DNA of 52,195 bases, taken from an uncultured Eubacteriales bacterium. GTDB lineage: Bacteria > Bacillota > Clostridia > Christensenellales > Aristaeellaceae. The notes beneath the pieces are model-generated. The model did no database searches, was not told the origin of the DNA, and saw only the letters and a list, made by a program, of their open reading frames with translations. The translations under genes and the position numbers were made by a program. The stretch lies in the NCBI GenBank assembly GCA_902798105.1, contig CADBVG010000054.1, positions 1 through 52,195 on the forward strand. The letters are read 5' to 3'. Positions 9,268 through 19,300 of this stretch are shown in pieces. Positions within the stretch are counted from its first letter, which is position 1. Each line of letters starts with the position of its first letter.

Positions 9268-12200
9268 ATGGATTCAAATACACAGACAAAGCTGGGTGGG
9301 GGGCTGCGGCCCTTCAACGCCTGGGCCTTTGCGCTGGGCACGGCGGTAGGCTGGGGCTCGCTGGTGGTGACGGCGAACAGCTACCTCGGCCAGGCGGGGC
9401 CGATGGGCAGCGTGCTTGGCATCGTACTGGGCACGCTGATCATGCTGATCATTGGCCGGAACTACGCCTACATGATGCGTATCCATCCCGACCCCGGCGG
9501 CGCGTACACCTACAGCCGGGAGGTCTTCGGCTACGACCACGGCTTCCTGACCGGGTGGTTCCTGACGCTGACCTACCTGGCCGTGCTGTGGGCCAACGCC
9601 ACCTCGATACCGCTGTTCACGCGATATTTCCTGGGCGGCGTGTTGCAAATCGGCAGGATGTATACCATCTTCGGCTACGATGTGTACTTTGGCGAGACCC
9701 TCGTCACCATCGCGGCGATTGTGGGAACGGCGCTGCTGTGCATGCGCAACCACCGGTTGACCACGGCGCTGATGACCGGCTTGGTCTGCGTGTTCTGCGC
9801 AGGCATCACCGGTGTGTTCATCGCATCGATGCTTGGCCTGAAGATCCCCATCGAGCCCCATTACATCCCCGACGCCAGCGCCCTGGGCCAGATTGTGAAG
9901 ATCGCGGTCATCACCCCATGGGCCTTCATCGGCTTTGAGAGCATCTCCCACCGAACTGAGGAATTCACTTTCCCCCACCGGAAGATATTCAAGGTGATGG
10001 TGGTCGCCCTGATCGCTACAGGACTGCTGTATGCCTTCGTCACGCTGTTGTCCGTCACCGCCTATCCCGAACGCTACGGTTCGTGGCTGGAGTACATCCG
10101 CGACCGGGGCAACCTGTCGGGCATCGAGGCGATACCCGCCTTCTACGCCGCCCACCACTACCTGGGCGATGGCGGCGTGTGGCTACTGATGGCGTCATTG
10201 CTGGCGCTGATACTGACCAGCCTGATCGGCAACACCACCTGCCTGAGCCGCCTGTTCTACGCCCAGAGCCTGGACGGCATACTGCCCAAGAAGATCTCCG
10301 AGCTGAACGACCAGGGCGTGCCCGCCAACGCCATGAAGTTCATCGCGGCGGTATCTGTCATCGTCCCCTTCGTTGGCCGCACGGCCATCGGCTGGATTGT
10401 GGACGTAACCACCATCGGCGCGACGCTGATCTACGGCTTCGTGTCCGCCGCCACCTTCAAGACGGCGAAGTCCCGCAGGGACACTATCGAGAAATGGACG
10501 GGCGTCATCGGCCTGGGGCTGATGATCGCCTTCGGGCTGTACATACTGCTGCCGAACCTGGTATCCTACGGCTCCATGGAGCGCGAGACCTATTTCCTGT
10601 TCGTGGTTTGGAGCGTACTGGGCTTCCTGTTCTTCCGCTACATACTGCGCAACGACAAGGAGAAGCGGTTTGGCAGCTCCGTAGTGGTGTGGATCGCGCT
10701 GCTGTCGCTGGTGCTGCTGATCAGCCTGATCTGGATGCGGCAGTCTATGATCGTGGCCAACGACCAGATGATGGACCGCATCACGGCCTACTACGCCGAG
10801 ATCGGCGATGCCACCCGCATGGCGGACGAGGCCTATATCGTCCAGCAGGCGAACTGGCTGGACGGCCAGAACACCCGCACGCTGCTGATGTCCATCGTCA
10901 TGTTCAGCATCGCCGTGGCGATGATGTTCTCAAACCACGCCTACCTGAGCAGGCGGGCCAACGAGAGCGAGCAGGCCGCCAATGTCGACCCGATGACCGG
11001 CGTGAAGAGCAAGCACGCCTACCTGAAAAAGGAGCGGGACATCAACGAGTCCATCGTGAACGGCACCGCCAAGGCGTTCGCCGTGGCGGTCTGCGACGTG
11101 AACGGCCTGAAGAAGATCAACGACACCCTGGGCCACAAGGCCGGCGACGAATACATCTGTAAGGCGTCGAAGCTGATCTGTGAAATCTTCAAGCACAGCC
11201 CGGTTTACCGCACCGGCGGCGACGAGTTCGTCGTGGTGCTCACCGACCGTGATTACGCCGTGCGCAAGGAACTGATGAAGGTGCTGCACGACCGGTCCGT
11301 GGACCACATCTCCACCAATGGCGTGGTGGTATCCGGCGGCCTGTCCACTTTCGCGGCCGGCGAGGACGCCAGCTTCCACCAGGTGTTCGAGCGCGCCGAC
11401 GCGCTGATGTACGAGGAAAAGCAGCTGCTGAAGGGGCTGGGCTCCATCACCCGGGACGAAGGCCCCGAGGACGACGAAAAGCCCATGGACGAGGCCTCCA
11501 TACTCGACGTGCGCAAGAAGGTGCTGGTGGTCGAGGACGACCAGGTCAACCGCATGATGCTGGGCAACATCATCGAAGCGGACTACGAGGTGCTCTATGC
11601 CGAGGACGGCATAGAGGCCTTGCAGCTGGCGGAATCCCACAAGGGCGAGCTGGCGCTGATGCTGCTGGACCTGCAAATGCCCCGCATGAACGGCCTGGAG
11701 GTGCTCAAGGCCGTCAAGAAAGACCGGGATCTGAGGACGCTGCCCATCATCGTGCTGACCGCCGACCAGGAGGCCGAGCTGGAGTGCCTGAAGATCGGCG
11801 CAGTGGACTTCATCCCCAAGCCCTATCCCGCCTGGGAGATCGTCAAGGCCCGCGTGGACCGCTGCGTGGAGCTGTCCGAGAGTCGGGAGACCATCAAGTC
11901 CACCGAACGCGACGGCCTGACCAAGCTGTACAACATCGACTACTTCCTGCGCTACGTCAGCCTTTACGACCAGCACTATCCCGAGATGGCCATGGATGCC
12001 GTGGTGGTGGATATCAACCAGTTCCACATGCTCAACGAGCGCTACGGCAAGGTTTACGGCGACGAGATACTGCGCAAGATCGGCGAGCGCATCCGCCAGG
12101 CGGCCCGGAAGGTGGGCGGCGTGGGCTGCCACCAGGGCGCCGATACCTTCCTGCTGTATTGCCCTTTCTGCGAGGACTACGCCCCGTTGATGGAGCAGCT

Positions 12201-13578
12201 GGCCGCCGACGTGGCCGTGGACAAGAGCGCCGCCGACCGGGTGCGCCTGCGCATGGGCGTCTATTCCCAGGTGGACAAGACGCTGGACATCGAACGCCGC
12301 TTCGACCGGGCCAAAATGGCCGCCGACGCGGTGAAGGGCGGCCAGTCGAAGGCCATCGGCGTTTACGACGCCGCGCTGCACGAGGCCGCGCTGTTCCGAG
12401 ACCGGCTGCTGGAGGACTTCAACGGCTCCATCGAGAACCGGCGCTTCAAGGTTTACTTCCAGCCCAAGTTTGACATCCGGCCCGACAAGCCGGTGCTGTC
12501 CAGTGCCGAGGCGCTGGTGCGCTGGGATCACCCCGAGCTGGGCATGATCAGCCCCGCGGTGTTCATTCCGCTGCTGGAGGAAAGCGGCATGATCCTCGAC
12601 CTGGACCGCTTTGTCTGGCGCGAGGCCGCCGCCCGCATCCGCGAGTGGAAGGACAAGTACGGCTTCGCCGTGCCCGTCTCGGTAAACGTTTCCCGCATCG
12701 ACATGCTGAACCCGAACCTGAAAGGCATCTTCAGCGAAATACTGAACGCCTGCGACCTGGGCACCGAGGACTTCATGCTGGAAATCACCGAATCCGCCTA
12801 CACCGGCGAATCCGACCAGGTGCTGTCCACCGCCCGGGAGCTGCGGGGCATGGGCATGGGCTTTCGCATCGAGATGGACGACTTCGGCACGGGTTACTCC
12901 TCTCTGGGCATGCTGACCAAGCTGCCCATCGACGCGCTGAAGCTGGATATGTCCTTCGTGCGCAGCGCCTTCGGCCAGACCCGGAACGTGCGCCTGATCG
13001 AGCTGATCATCGACATCGCTGACTACCTGCGGGTGCCCGTGGTGGCCGAGGGCGTTGAGACCGAGGAACAGCTGACGGCGCTGAAGGCGCTGGGCTGCGA
13101 CTACGTGCAGGGTTATTACTTCTCCAAGCCCGTGCCCGCCCAGGAGTTCGAGCGCTTCCTGGTGGAGCGCGGCAGGGAGAGCGCCGAAATCACCCCCGAG
13201 GTGCGCACCAGCTTCAAGAGCGTCACCGAGGCGCTGAGCAAGGACTTCGAGAGCGTCTACTACATCGACACCCGCACCGACTACTACCTGGAGTTCCACA
13301 CGGGCTCCCGGGGAGGGCTTGAGATTTGCCCCGGCGGCACCGATTTCTTCCGCGACGCACCGCTGAAGCTGCTGGAGGGCGTGGCCGAGGAAGACGTCGA
13401 GCGGGTCCGGGACGCACTGTGCAAGGACAAGCTCGCCCTTCCGTCGGGCGGCGAGGCTTCCACGGTACTTTCCTACCGCTGTATGCGTGGCGGCGCGCTG
13501 AAGCCCTACAGCCTGCAAACACTCCCCGCCCGCGAGGGTGACGACCATCATCTCGTCATTGGCGTCAAGCCGGAATAA
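9268..13578 (+). CDS. APC-type permease fused to GGDEF, receiver, degenerate GGDEF and EAL domains
   Basis: A 1436-residue membrane protein. Residues 15-460 form a complete APC-superfamily amino-acid-permease-like domain (motifs GTAVGWGS, ITPWAFIGFE, GRTAIGWIVDVT). Two more helices (about 475-495 and 540-558) bracket a small outside loop. Inside the cell come a GGDEF domain with an intact GGDEF at 650-654 but no RxxD inhibitory site, a receiver with D801 (LLDLQMPRMNG), a second GGDEF-like domain whose motif reads HQGADTF, an EAL domain with all key residues (AEALVRW, ITESAYTG, MDDFGTGYSS, EGVETEEQ), and a PAS-like tail (1310-1436). It could both make and break cyclic di-GMP under control of a transported or sensed solute and of phosphorylation. 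ATG 9268 is preferred to ATG 9262 because AGAGGG is seven bases ahead of it. Confidence 0.93.
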   Translation: MDSNTQTKLGGGLRPFNAWAFALGTAVGWGSLVVTANSYLGQAGPMGSVLGIVLGTLIMLIIGRNYAYMMRIHPDPGGAYTYSREVFGYDHGFLTGWFLTLTYLAVLWANATSIPLFTRYFLGGVLQIGRMYTIFGYDVYFGETLVTIAAIVGTALLCMRNHRLTTALMTGLVCVFCAGITGVFIASMLGLKIPIEPHYIPDASALGQIVKIAVITPWAFIGFESISHRTEEFTFPHRKIFKVMVVALIATGLLYAFVTLLSVTAYPERYGSWLEYIRDRGNLSGIEAIPAFYAAHHYLGDGGVWLLMASLLALILTSLIGNTTCLSRLFYAQSLDGILPKKISELNDQGVPANAMKFIAAVSVIVPFVGRTAIGWIVDVTTIGATLIYGFVSAATFKTAKSRRDTIEKWTGVIGLGLMIAFGLYILLPNLVSYGSMERETYFLFVVWSVLGFLFFRYILRNDKEKRFGSSVVVWIALLSLVLLISLIWMRQSMIVANDQMMDRITAYYAEIGDATRMADEAYIVQQANWLDGQNTRTLLMSIVMFSIAVAMMFSNHAYLSRRANESEQAANVDPMTGVKSKHAYLKKERDINESIVNGTAKAFAVAVCDVNGLKKINDTLGHKAGDEYICKASKLICEIFKHSPVYRTGGDEFVVVLTDRDYAVRKELMKVLHDRSVDHISTNGVVVSGGLSTFAAGEDASFHQVFERADALMYEEKQLLKGLGSITRDEGPEDDEKPMDEASILDVRKKVLVVEDDQVNRMMLGNIIEADYEVLYAEDGIEALQLAESHKGELALMLLDLQMPRMNGLEVLKAVKKDRDLRTLPIIVLTADQEAELECLKIGAVDFIPKPYPAWEIVKARVDRCVELSESRETIKSTERDGLTKLYNIDYFLRYVSLYDQHYPEMAMDAVVVDINQFHMLNERYGKVYGDEILRKIGERIRQAARKVGGVGCHQGADTFLLYCPFCEDYAPLMEQLAADVAVDKSAADRVRLRMGVYSQVDKTLDIERRFDRAKMAADAVKGGQSKAIGVYDAALHEAALFRDRLLEDFNGSIENRRFKVYFQPKFDIRPDKPVLSSAEALVRWDHPELGMISPAVFIPLLEESGMILDLDRFVWREAAARIREWKDKYGFAVPVSVNVSRIDMLNPNLKGIFSEILNACDLGTEDFMLEITESAYTGESDQVLSTARELRGMGMGFRIEMDDFGTGYSSLGMLTKLPIDALKLDMSFVRSAFGQTRNVRLIELIIDIADYLRVPVVAEGVETEEQLTALKALGCDYVQGYYFSKPVPAQEFERFLVERGRESAEITPEVRTSFKSVTEALSKDFESVYYIDTRTDYYLEFHTGSRGGLEICPGGTDFFRDAPLKLLEGVAEEDVERVRDALCKDKLALPSGGEASTVLSYRCMRGGALKPYSLQTLPAREGDDHHLVIGVKPE

Positions 13579-13593
13579 GCGCGATCATTCACA

Positions 13594-13659
13594 GCGGCGG
13601 CGCCTGCGCCGCCATGCTATCCCGCGTTTGGATAGTTATGGCGGTCCAGGCGCCGCCGC
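13594..13659 (+). terminator. Long GC-rich hairpin after the permease-GGDEF-EAL gene
   Basis: An imperfect inverted repeat of about 29 bp (13594-13622 with 13630-13659) with a seven-base loop, followed by GTTTTAG. It begins 15 bp after the stop codon. It belongs to the REP-like family with the core GGCGGTCCAGGCGCCGCC, also seen at 31271-31336 and 37977-38027. Confidence 0.55.
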
Positions 13660-13782
13660 GTTTTAGCTGCGTTTTAGGTTCCTATCCTACAATACGACCA
13701 CAGCAGGAAAAAACTGCGGCAATACAATGGGTATCGTGCGGCGAGAGCGTAAGACCGGATACCGCAACAGGAGGTAACGGAT

Positions 13783-14766
13783 ATGAAGCGTTTATTATGT
13801 GTTTTGTTTGCGTTGATAATGGCGATAACGGGCGTGGCGGCCCTGGCTGAAAACGACAGCGGTCCCCGTGGCGGCAGGGGCGGCGGCCCCGGCGGCGGTG
13901 GCGGTCGGATGGGCGGCGGCGGTCAGGCCGACAAGTCCTCCGACGCCGAGCTCCAGGCGATGATCGCCGAGGTCGCCCCGAAGTTCCAGCTGCTGACCTA
14001 TGAGGACGCTGAGACCGGCACGAGCCTGCAATACCAGCTTTTTGTGCCCGAGAACTACGATGACAGCCAGCGCTATCCCCTCATCCAGTTCATCCCCGAT
14101 TCCAGCGTGGTGGGCCGGGATGCCGATTATGTGCTGACCCAGGGCTGGGGCGGCCTGATCTGGGCGACGGAAGCCGAACAGGCCAAGCACCCCGCCTTCG
14201 TGGTGGTGCCGGTGTTCACCGAAACCATCGTCGACGACGATTTCAACCACTCGGCGCAGATCGAGGTAGCGTTGCGTCTGATCGAAAGCCTGATGCAAAC
14301 CTACAGCATCGACGAAAACCGCCTGTACACCACGGGCCAGTCCATGGGCGGCATGACCTCCTTCTACCTGAATGTCACCTACCCCGACCTGTTCGCGGCG
14401 TCGCTGTTCGTGGGCAGCCAGTGGGACAACAGCATACTGAACGCGCTGGAGGACGATGCTTTCTTCTACATCGTCGCCGCCGGCGACCCAAAGGCCTCCG
14501 CCGGACAGGCCGGGCTGATCGAGGTATTTGAGGCCGATGGCGCGGCCTACAGCCACAGCGAGTGGAGCGCCCAGTATGACGCCGACACCCAGAACGCCGC
14601 GGTCGCCAATATGCTAGCCGAGGGCAACAGTGCCAACTTCGTCACCTTCACGCTGGGCTCCACCACCGCCGACGGCAACACCGGCGCAGGCGAGCACATG
14701 ACCTCCTTCGACTACGCCTATAAGCTGGAGGCCGTGCGGGACTGGCTGTTTGAGCAGGTGAAATGA
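13783..14766 (+). CDS. Secreted alpha/beta-hydrolase of the PHB-depolymerase/esterase type
   Basis: A 327-residue exported protein with a signal peptide (1-22, ending ALA before EN). A low-complexity glycine/arginine linker follows (about 27-47). The body is an alpha/beta-hydrolase: the nucleophile elbow GQSMGG carries S187, D235 (AAGDP) is the likely acid and H305 (GEHMTSF) the base. This matches the Esterase_D/polyhydroxybutyrate depolymerase group, which cleaves ester bonds in extracellular substrates. Such proteins are usually 250-350 residues, so the length is normal. ATG 13783 has AGGAGG seven bases upstream. No cell-wall anchor is visible, so it is probably released. It shares its direction with the following secreted-protein gene. 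The true substrate is unknown. Confidence 0.82.
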   Translation: MKRLLCVLFALIMAITGVAALAENDSGPRGGRGGGPGGGGGRMGGGGQADKSSDAELQAMIAEVAPKFQLLTYEDAETGTSLQYQLFVPENYDDSQRYPLIQFIPDSSVVGRDADYVLTQGWGGLIWATEAEQAKHPAFVVVPVFTETIVDDDFNHSAQIEVALRLIESLMQTYSIDENRLYTTGQSMGGMTSFYLNVTYPDLFAASLFVGSQWDNSILNALEDDAFFYIVAAGDPKASAGQAGLIEVFEADGAAYSHSEWSAQYDADTQNAAVANMLAEGNSANFVTFTLGSTTADGNTGAGEHMTSFDYAYKLEAVRDWLFEQVK

Positions 14767-14795
14767 TATCGCGGTCCATGTTTACACGAACGGTC

Positions 14796-14823
14796 TTGAC
14801 GCGCGGTGCGCTAAAGGTATAAT
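14796..14823 (+). promoter_or_regulatory. Promoter for the chagasin-like secreted protein gene
   Basis: TTGACG (14796-14801), a 16-base spacer and perfect TATAAT (14818-14823), placed 41 bp ahead of the ATG at 14865. The gene therefore has its own transcript apart from the upstream hydrolase. Confidence 0.65.
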
Positions 14824-14864
14824 GAACACATCAAAGCGCTCTGCGCTGAAAGGGAGGTTATTCC

Positions 14865-15998
14865 ATGAAGAAACTGCTTGCAACGCTCCTCGTCGCAGTT
14901 CTGTGCCTGATGGCTCTGTCCGCGCTGGCCGAGGAAAACACCATGAACTGCCTGATCTCCGAGGGAAGCTTCGTCGTTCAGATCGACGACCCCGAGGGCG
15001 ATCTGGGCTGGATGGCCGAATCCGCGGATGAGTCCATCGTCAACATCTACGACGCCGACCTCATTGAGGATACCTATGTGGTGCGCTTCGATCCCGTCGC
15101 CGATGGCAACGCGACCGTAGCCGTGAAGCACTATACCGGCATCGCCTGCGACAAGATCTTCACCTGGGACCTGACCGTCAAGGACGGCACGATCCTCGAG
15201 CCCTCGGAAGGCTCCTACGCCGCCTCTCCCGACCCGGCGGAGAGCGATCCCGCCCTCATCGGCAATTGGGAGACAGAAGACGGCATGGCCGTTATGACCA
15301 TCACAAAGAACCCCGGCGGCTCGGTCTGGGATGTGGAAATCTCCGGCGCCGCGGGCCAGAGCGGCTATGTCTTCATGACCACCATCTATTTCGATTGCGA
15401 AAAGGATGCCTTCGTCTATGACAAGGGCAAGTACTGGGACACCCCGATCACCGATTCCGAGGAAGCCCCCGAGCTGGGCGAAGCCCGCGTGGCCGGCACG
15501 ACCGGTGCCTTCACCTTCACCGGCGATCCCGATAACCTGATCCTGAGCTGGGAGGACAGCGAACGGGAAGGCTCGGCCATCGAATTCAGGAAAGCGGTTG
15601 CCGAGTAGACCGTATCTGACGAGGTCATCAACCGCTTCAGCGATACCTGGGCCGCCGACGGCTTTTCCGCGGAGATCTGGTATGACGAGAGCACAGGCGC
15701 CTTCAAGTGCCAGATGGCGTTGAGCGACAACAGCTTCTGCGACTTCACGGACTGTGCCTATGACGAAACAACCGATACCCTGGTCTGCAAGGGCGGCACG
15801 CGCTTCAACGCCAACTATAACGAAGCCACCGCGGATCACGACCTCGAAGTGTTGGATACCGATGTCACCGCCGTCTTCACCGTGAAGGACGATGACACCC
15901 TGACCTGTGAGGATTCCCTGGGCATGCTCAAGGACGTTGTCTTCCTGCGCCTCGAGGCTGCCGAGTCGGAACTCGCCGCGACCGAAGCCGGCAATTAA
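14865..15998 (+). pseudogene. Secreted chagasin-like protein gene interrupted by an in-frame TAG
   Basis: The reading frame is open from ATG 14865 (good GGGAGG site) to TAA 15996-15998 except for one TAG at 15606-15608. Without it the product would have 377 residues. Residues 1-22 are a signal peptide (ALSALA before EE). Residues 28-105 resemble the immunoglobulin-like I42/chagasin protease-inhibitor fold (RFDPVADGNATVAV), a tentative match. Two related beta-rich domains follow, about 125-245 and 250-370, and the TAG falls exactly in the linker between them. TAG is an ordinary stop elsewhere in this window (1977-1979), so reassignment is unlikely. A truncated 247-residue protein could still work. 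The final TAA overlaps repeat copy D. Confidence 0.7.
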
Positions 15999-16136
15999 GG
16001 AAATACCACGCAATTAAGGTGGTCAGCTGGCGAGTGATTTTTTCGTCAGGCGCTCTTGCAGATTTTGAAGGTTTACTGGCGGTAAATCAAAAAATCTGCA
16101 AGAGATGATGTGCCGCCGTATTGTGCGGTAGTTCCT
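15998..16136 (+). repeat. MITE-like element copy D (type 1, internally shortened)
   Basis: A 139-bp copy with ends AGGAAATACCACG and TGTGCGGTAGTTCCT, flanked by TA (15996-15997 and 16137-16138). The ACTGGCGGAAAAGGCACCGCC part is deleted. It is inserted in the stop codon of the secreted-protein gene and regenerates TAA. Confidence 0.88.
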
Positions 16137-16149
16137 TAATCCCGCGTTC

Positions 16150-16212
16150 CTATTGTAGCGGCAGCGCCATCTCGTGCGCGGAAGCGCGCACGATTCCGCG
16201 TTGCCGCCATGA
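16150..16212. repeat. REP-like GC-rich palindrome
   Basis: TTGTAGCGGCAGCGCC and its partner GTTGCCGCCATGACTG flank a shorter hairpin of GTGCGCGGAAGCGCGCAC. It is related to the palindromes at 13594-13659 and 31271-31336, which share the ATGACTGAGCAG-type edge. It lies beyond the 3' end of the permease-PAS-GGDEF gene. Confidence 0.5.
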
Positions 16213-16332
16213 CTGAACAGATACAATACAGCAAGAAATCCTTCCCGCCGCTCAGCATGACGACCCTGTGGGGCAATGTCATACTCAGCGGCGCGGAAGG
16301 ATCTCTTTTTTATCTGCCGGACAGGGACTCCC

Positions 16333-19300
16333 CTACTCGCCCCGTCCCTGTTTGAGGCTCACCTTGTTTTCGTACATGCGCTGGTCCGCGCGCTCGAACA
16401 CCGCGTTGACGGATCCGTCGCCATCATACTTCGCCATGCCGCAGGCAATGACGATGCCGCCGTCGCGCTTCGCCGCGGCGTTGTGAACGGCGACGCTCTC
16501 CACCAGGGCATCGATGCTGTCGTAGTCGCTGCCCCGGGCGATCACCGCGAACTCATCGCCGCCGATGCGGAACACGGGACTGTGCTTAAAGGTTTCACAT
16601 ACGATACGGCACGCGTTCCTCAGGTACTGGTCGCCCGCCTTGTGGCCCTCGTTATCGTTAACCTTTTTCAGGTCGTTCACATCCAGTATGACGATGGCAA
16701 AGGTCGCGTCGCCCTGGCCCTGAATCTGCTGGTTCAGCTGGTCCTCGGCCTCCAGGTAGGCATGCTTGTTCTTGACGCCGGTCAACGCGTCGACGTGGGC
16801 TTTGCTCCGGGCCTGGGCCAGCTGCCTGGCGTAGTCCTCCTCCTGGCGCACGTTGGAATCAACGTCGTTGATGCCGAATACCAGTCGCCGCCCCGCCTTT
16901 TCATTGACCATCGCCGCCTTGAGCTGGACGTAGAGGGGCTCGCCGTCGATCACCAGGCGGCAGGTCATCGCAAAGATGCCGCTGCAGCCAATCTCCGCCA
17001 GTACGTTTTCCTCGGTGAACAGCGAAAGGAAGCGACTCACATCCTCGGGATAGATGATCCTGCGGCCCGCCTCCCGCGCGGCGGCGAAGAAGTCCGGGCC
17101 CTCCTTGTCCAGTGCCAGGCTCTCCAGGCCCTCCGTCTCGCTGTACTCGCGGAAGCGCCCGTTCTCGGGGTCCACGACGTACACGCACAGGAAATCGCCG
17201 GACAGGGCGTTGATGCGGGCGTAGGCGATACGCTCCTCCCGGATGTGCTCCGCCGCCCGACGCTGCTTCGTCTGCTCGTCGATGTCCGTGACGCCGATGA
17301 TGATGAAGCGCTCGTCGTCCGCCATGCGCGAAACCGTCATGCTCACGTACACCGGGCCGTTGTCAGCCATCAGGCGGTACGTCATCATGAAGGTGTTGTT
17401 GCGGTCCAGGGCCGAGAGCAGCGTCTGCTTGTCCATGGCCGCCACAAAGGCCGCCCGGTCGTCGGGATAGATGAATATCTCCGCTTCGATCTTGCACTCC
17501 TCGAAGAAATTCACGCCCCGCCGCTCCTCGGTCAGCGCGTTGGCCGCGTCGCTGGTGCGGTACTCAATGAACTCCTCGCTCTCCAGGTTGACATAGAACA
17601 GGTCGGTGTAGCCCCGGGCCAGCGTCTGGGCGATGTGGGTGTAGATGATGCCGGTGCTCCGGGCCCGCTCATAGGCCTCGCGGGTGGTGGCGTTCTCCCT
17701 TCGGATGCGCACCATGTCCGTCACGTCCTGGCTCATGCCCAGCGTGCACAGCCGTCCGGCCTCATCGATGTATTTCAGCTTGGTGGTCTGGAACTGGCGC
17801 TCGTTGCCGGAACCGTCCCTGACATCCTCGAAGAAGATGTAGGGCTCGTCCATGGACAGGGCCATGCGGTCGTCCTCGATAAAGTGCCTGGCGGTCTCCG
17901 GGTCAAAGATCTCGTTGTCGGTCAGGCCCACCACCTCGTCCGGGTTCCGCTTGTGGGCGTACTCGGCGAAGGCCTGGTTGCAGGCCAGGTATACGCCGGT
18001 CTTCGCGTCCTTGGAGAAGGTCATGTTCGGCATGTTGTCCAGCAGTGTGCTGATGGATTGCCGAAGCTCCGCGATCTTCCGGGCCGCCTCGGCCGCCTCC
18101 TGCGCTTCGGACAGGCGCTCGCCCATCCTGCGGGTGTCCTGGTAGTTGTTGAGCATAATGGCGGTGGACAGCAGGAACAGTCCCAGGGAAACCACGGTGT
18201 ACAGCGTGTTGGTGCTGCTGATGCGCTTCGCCTGTTCCTTCAGGAAGGCCATCCGTTCCGCGTCATTCGTCGCCTCGCCCTGGTGGGCCATGTGGTACTG
18301 GTCGATGCGCTCGACGGCGCTGTTGGCCGCGTTTTCAGTGGCCCGGGATACCCACATCATCGAAGCGAACAGCACCAGCATCAGCAGTATGATCCACACG
18401 ACGACGTGCTGCCCGTACTGCCGGTTATGCTTCTGGTGGATGAGCTGGCGGAAATAGGCCAGCCCCAGCACCGACCACACGATGAACAGCACGTAGGACT
18501 CCGTCTCCATCGCGTCGAAGGGCAGCAGGCCGGGGATCAACAGCAGCAGCACGAACACCACCATCAGCGCGATACCCACCAGGCCGGTGGTCTTCTCCAA
18601 AGCGTGGCCCTCGCGTTTGGCGTGCAGGTACACCGCGTGGGAGATCAGGCCGTAGATCAGCGTCGCCCCAAGGGTGGTGACGTCCACGATCCAGCCGATG
18701 GCCGTCCGGCCCAAAAACGGTATGAATACAGAGATAGCCACGATGGCGCCGATGGCCCTGGCCGGAATGCCATGCCCGTTGAGATTCGCCAGCGCTTTGG
18801 GCGCCTCCCCCTCCCGGCCCGCGGCAAACAGCAGTCGGCTCAGCGCCAGAATGTTGCCGATCAGGCTGGTCAGTATCACGCCGAACAGCGCCACCATCAG
18901 CACCGCCACGCCGGTGGGGCCAAGGTAGTAATCGGCGGCATAGAACGCCGGCACCGCCTTGATGCCCTCCAGGTTGCCCATATCCCGAATGTAATCCAGC
19001 CAGCTTTCGTACTCCGGGGGATAGGCCGACACGGACAGCACAGATACGAACAGGTATAGCACCGTGGTCGCCACCACGGAGGCGATCAGTATTCTCCTGA
19101 TCTTCTTCACCGGGAAGCGGTACTCCTCGGAAAAGTGGGAAACATTTTCAAAGCCGATGAAGGCCCAGGGCGATATGGCCGCGATGCGCACGGTCTGGGC
19201 GAAGGCGCTGGAGCCCTCGGTGTACAGCGGCGCGTAGCTGAAGGCGTGGTCGTGTCGCAGCAGCGCGATCACGGCGCACACGGTGAAGCCCGCCGCAAAG

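Noticed and set aside
10930..13551. An 873-codon minus-strand frame opposite the EAL-containing gene
   Set aside because: Antisense shadow with no family match.
15606..15608. TAG read as a sense codon or pyrrolysine
   Set aside because: TAG ends the FMN dehydrogenase gene in this window (1977-1979), and no pyl genes are seen. A simple nonsense change is more likely.
16276..19059. A 927-codon plus-strand frame opposite the permease-PAS-GGDEF gene
   Set aside because: Antisense shadow with biased composition. The minus strand encodes clear permease, PAS and GGDEF domains.
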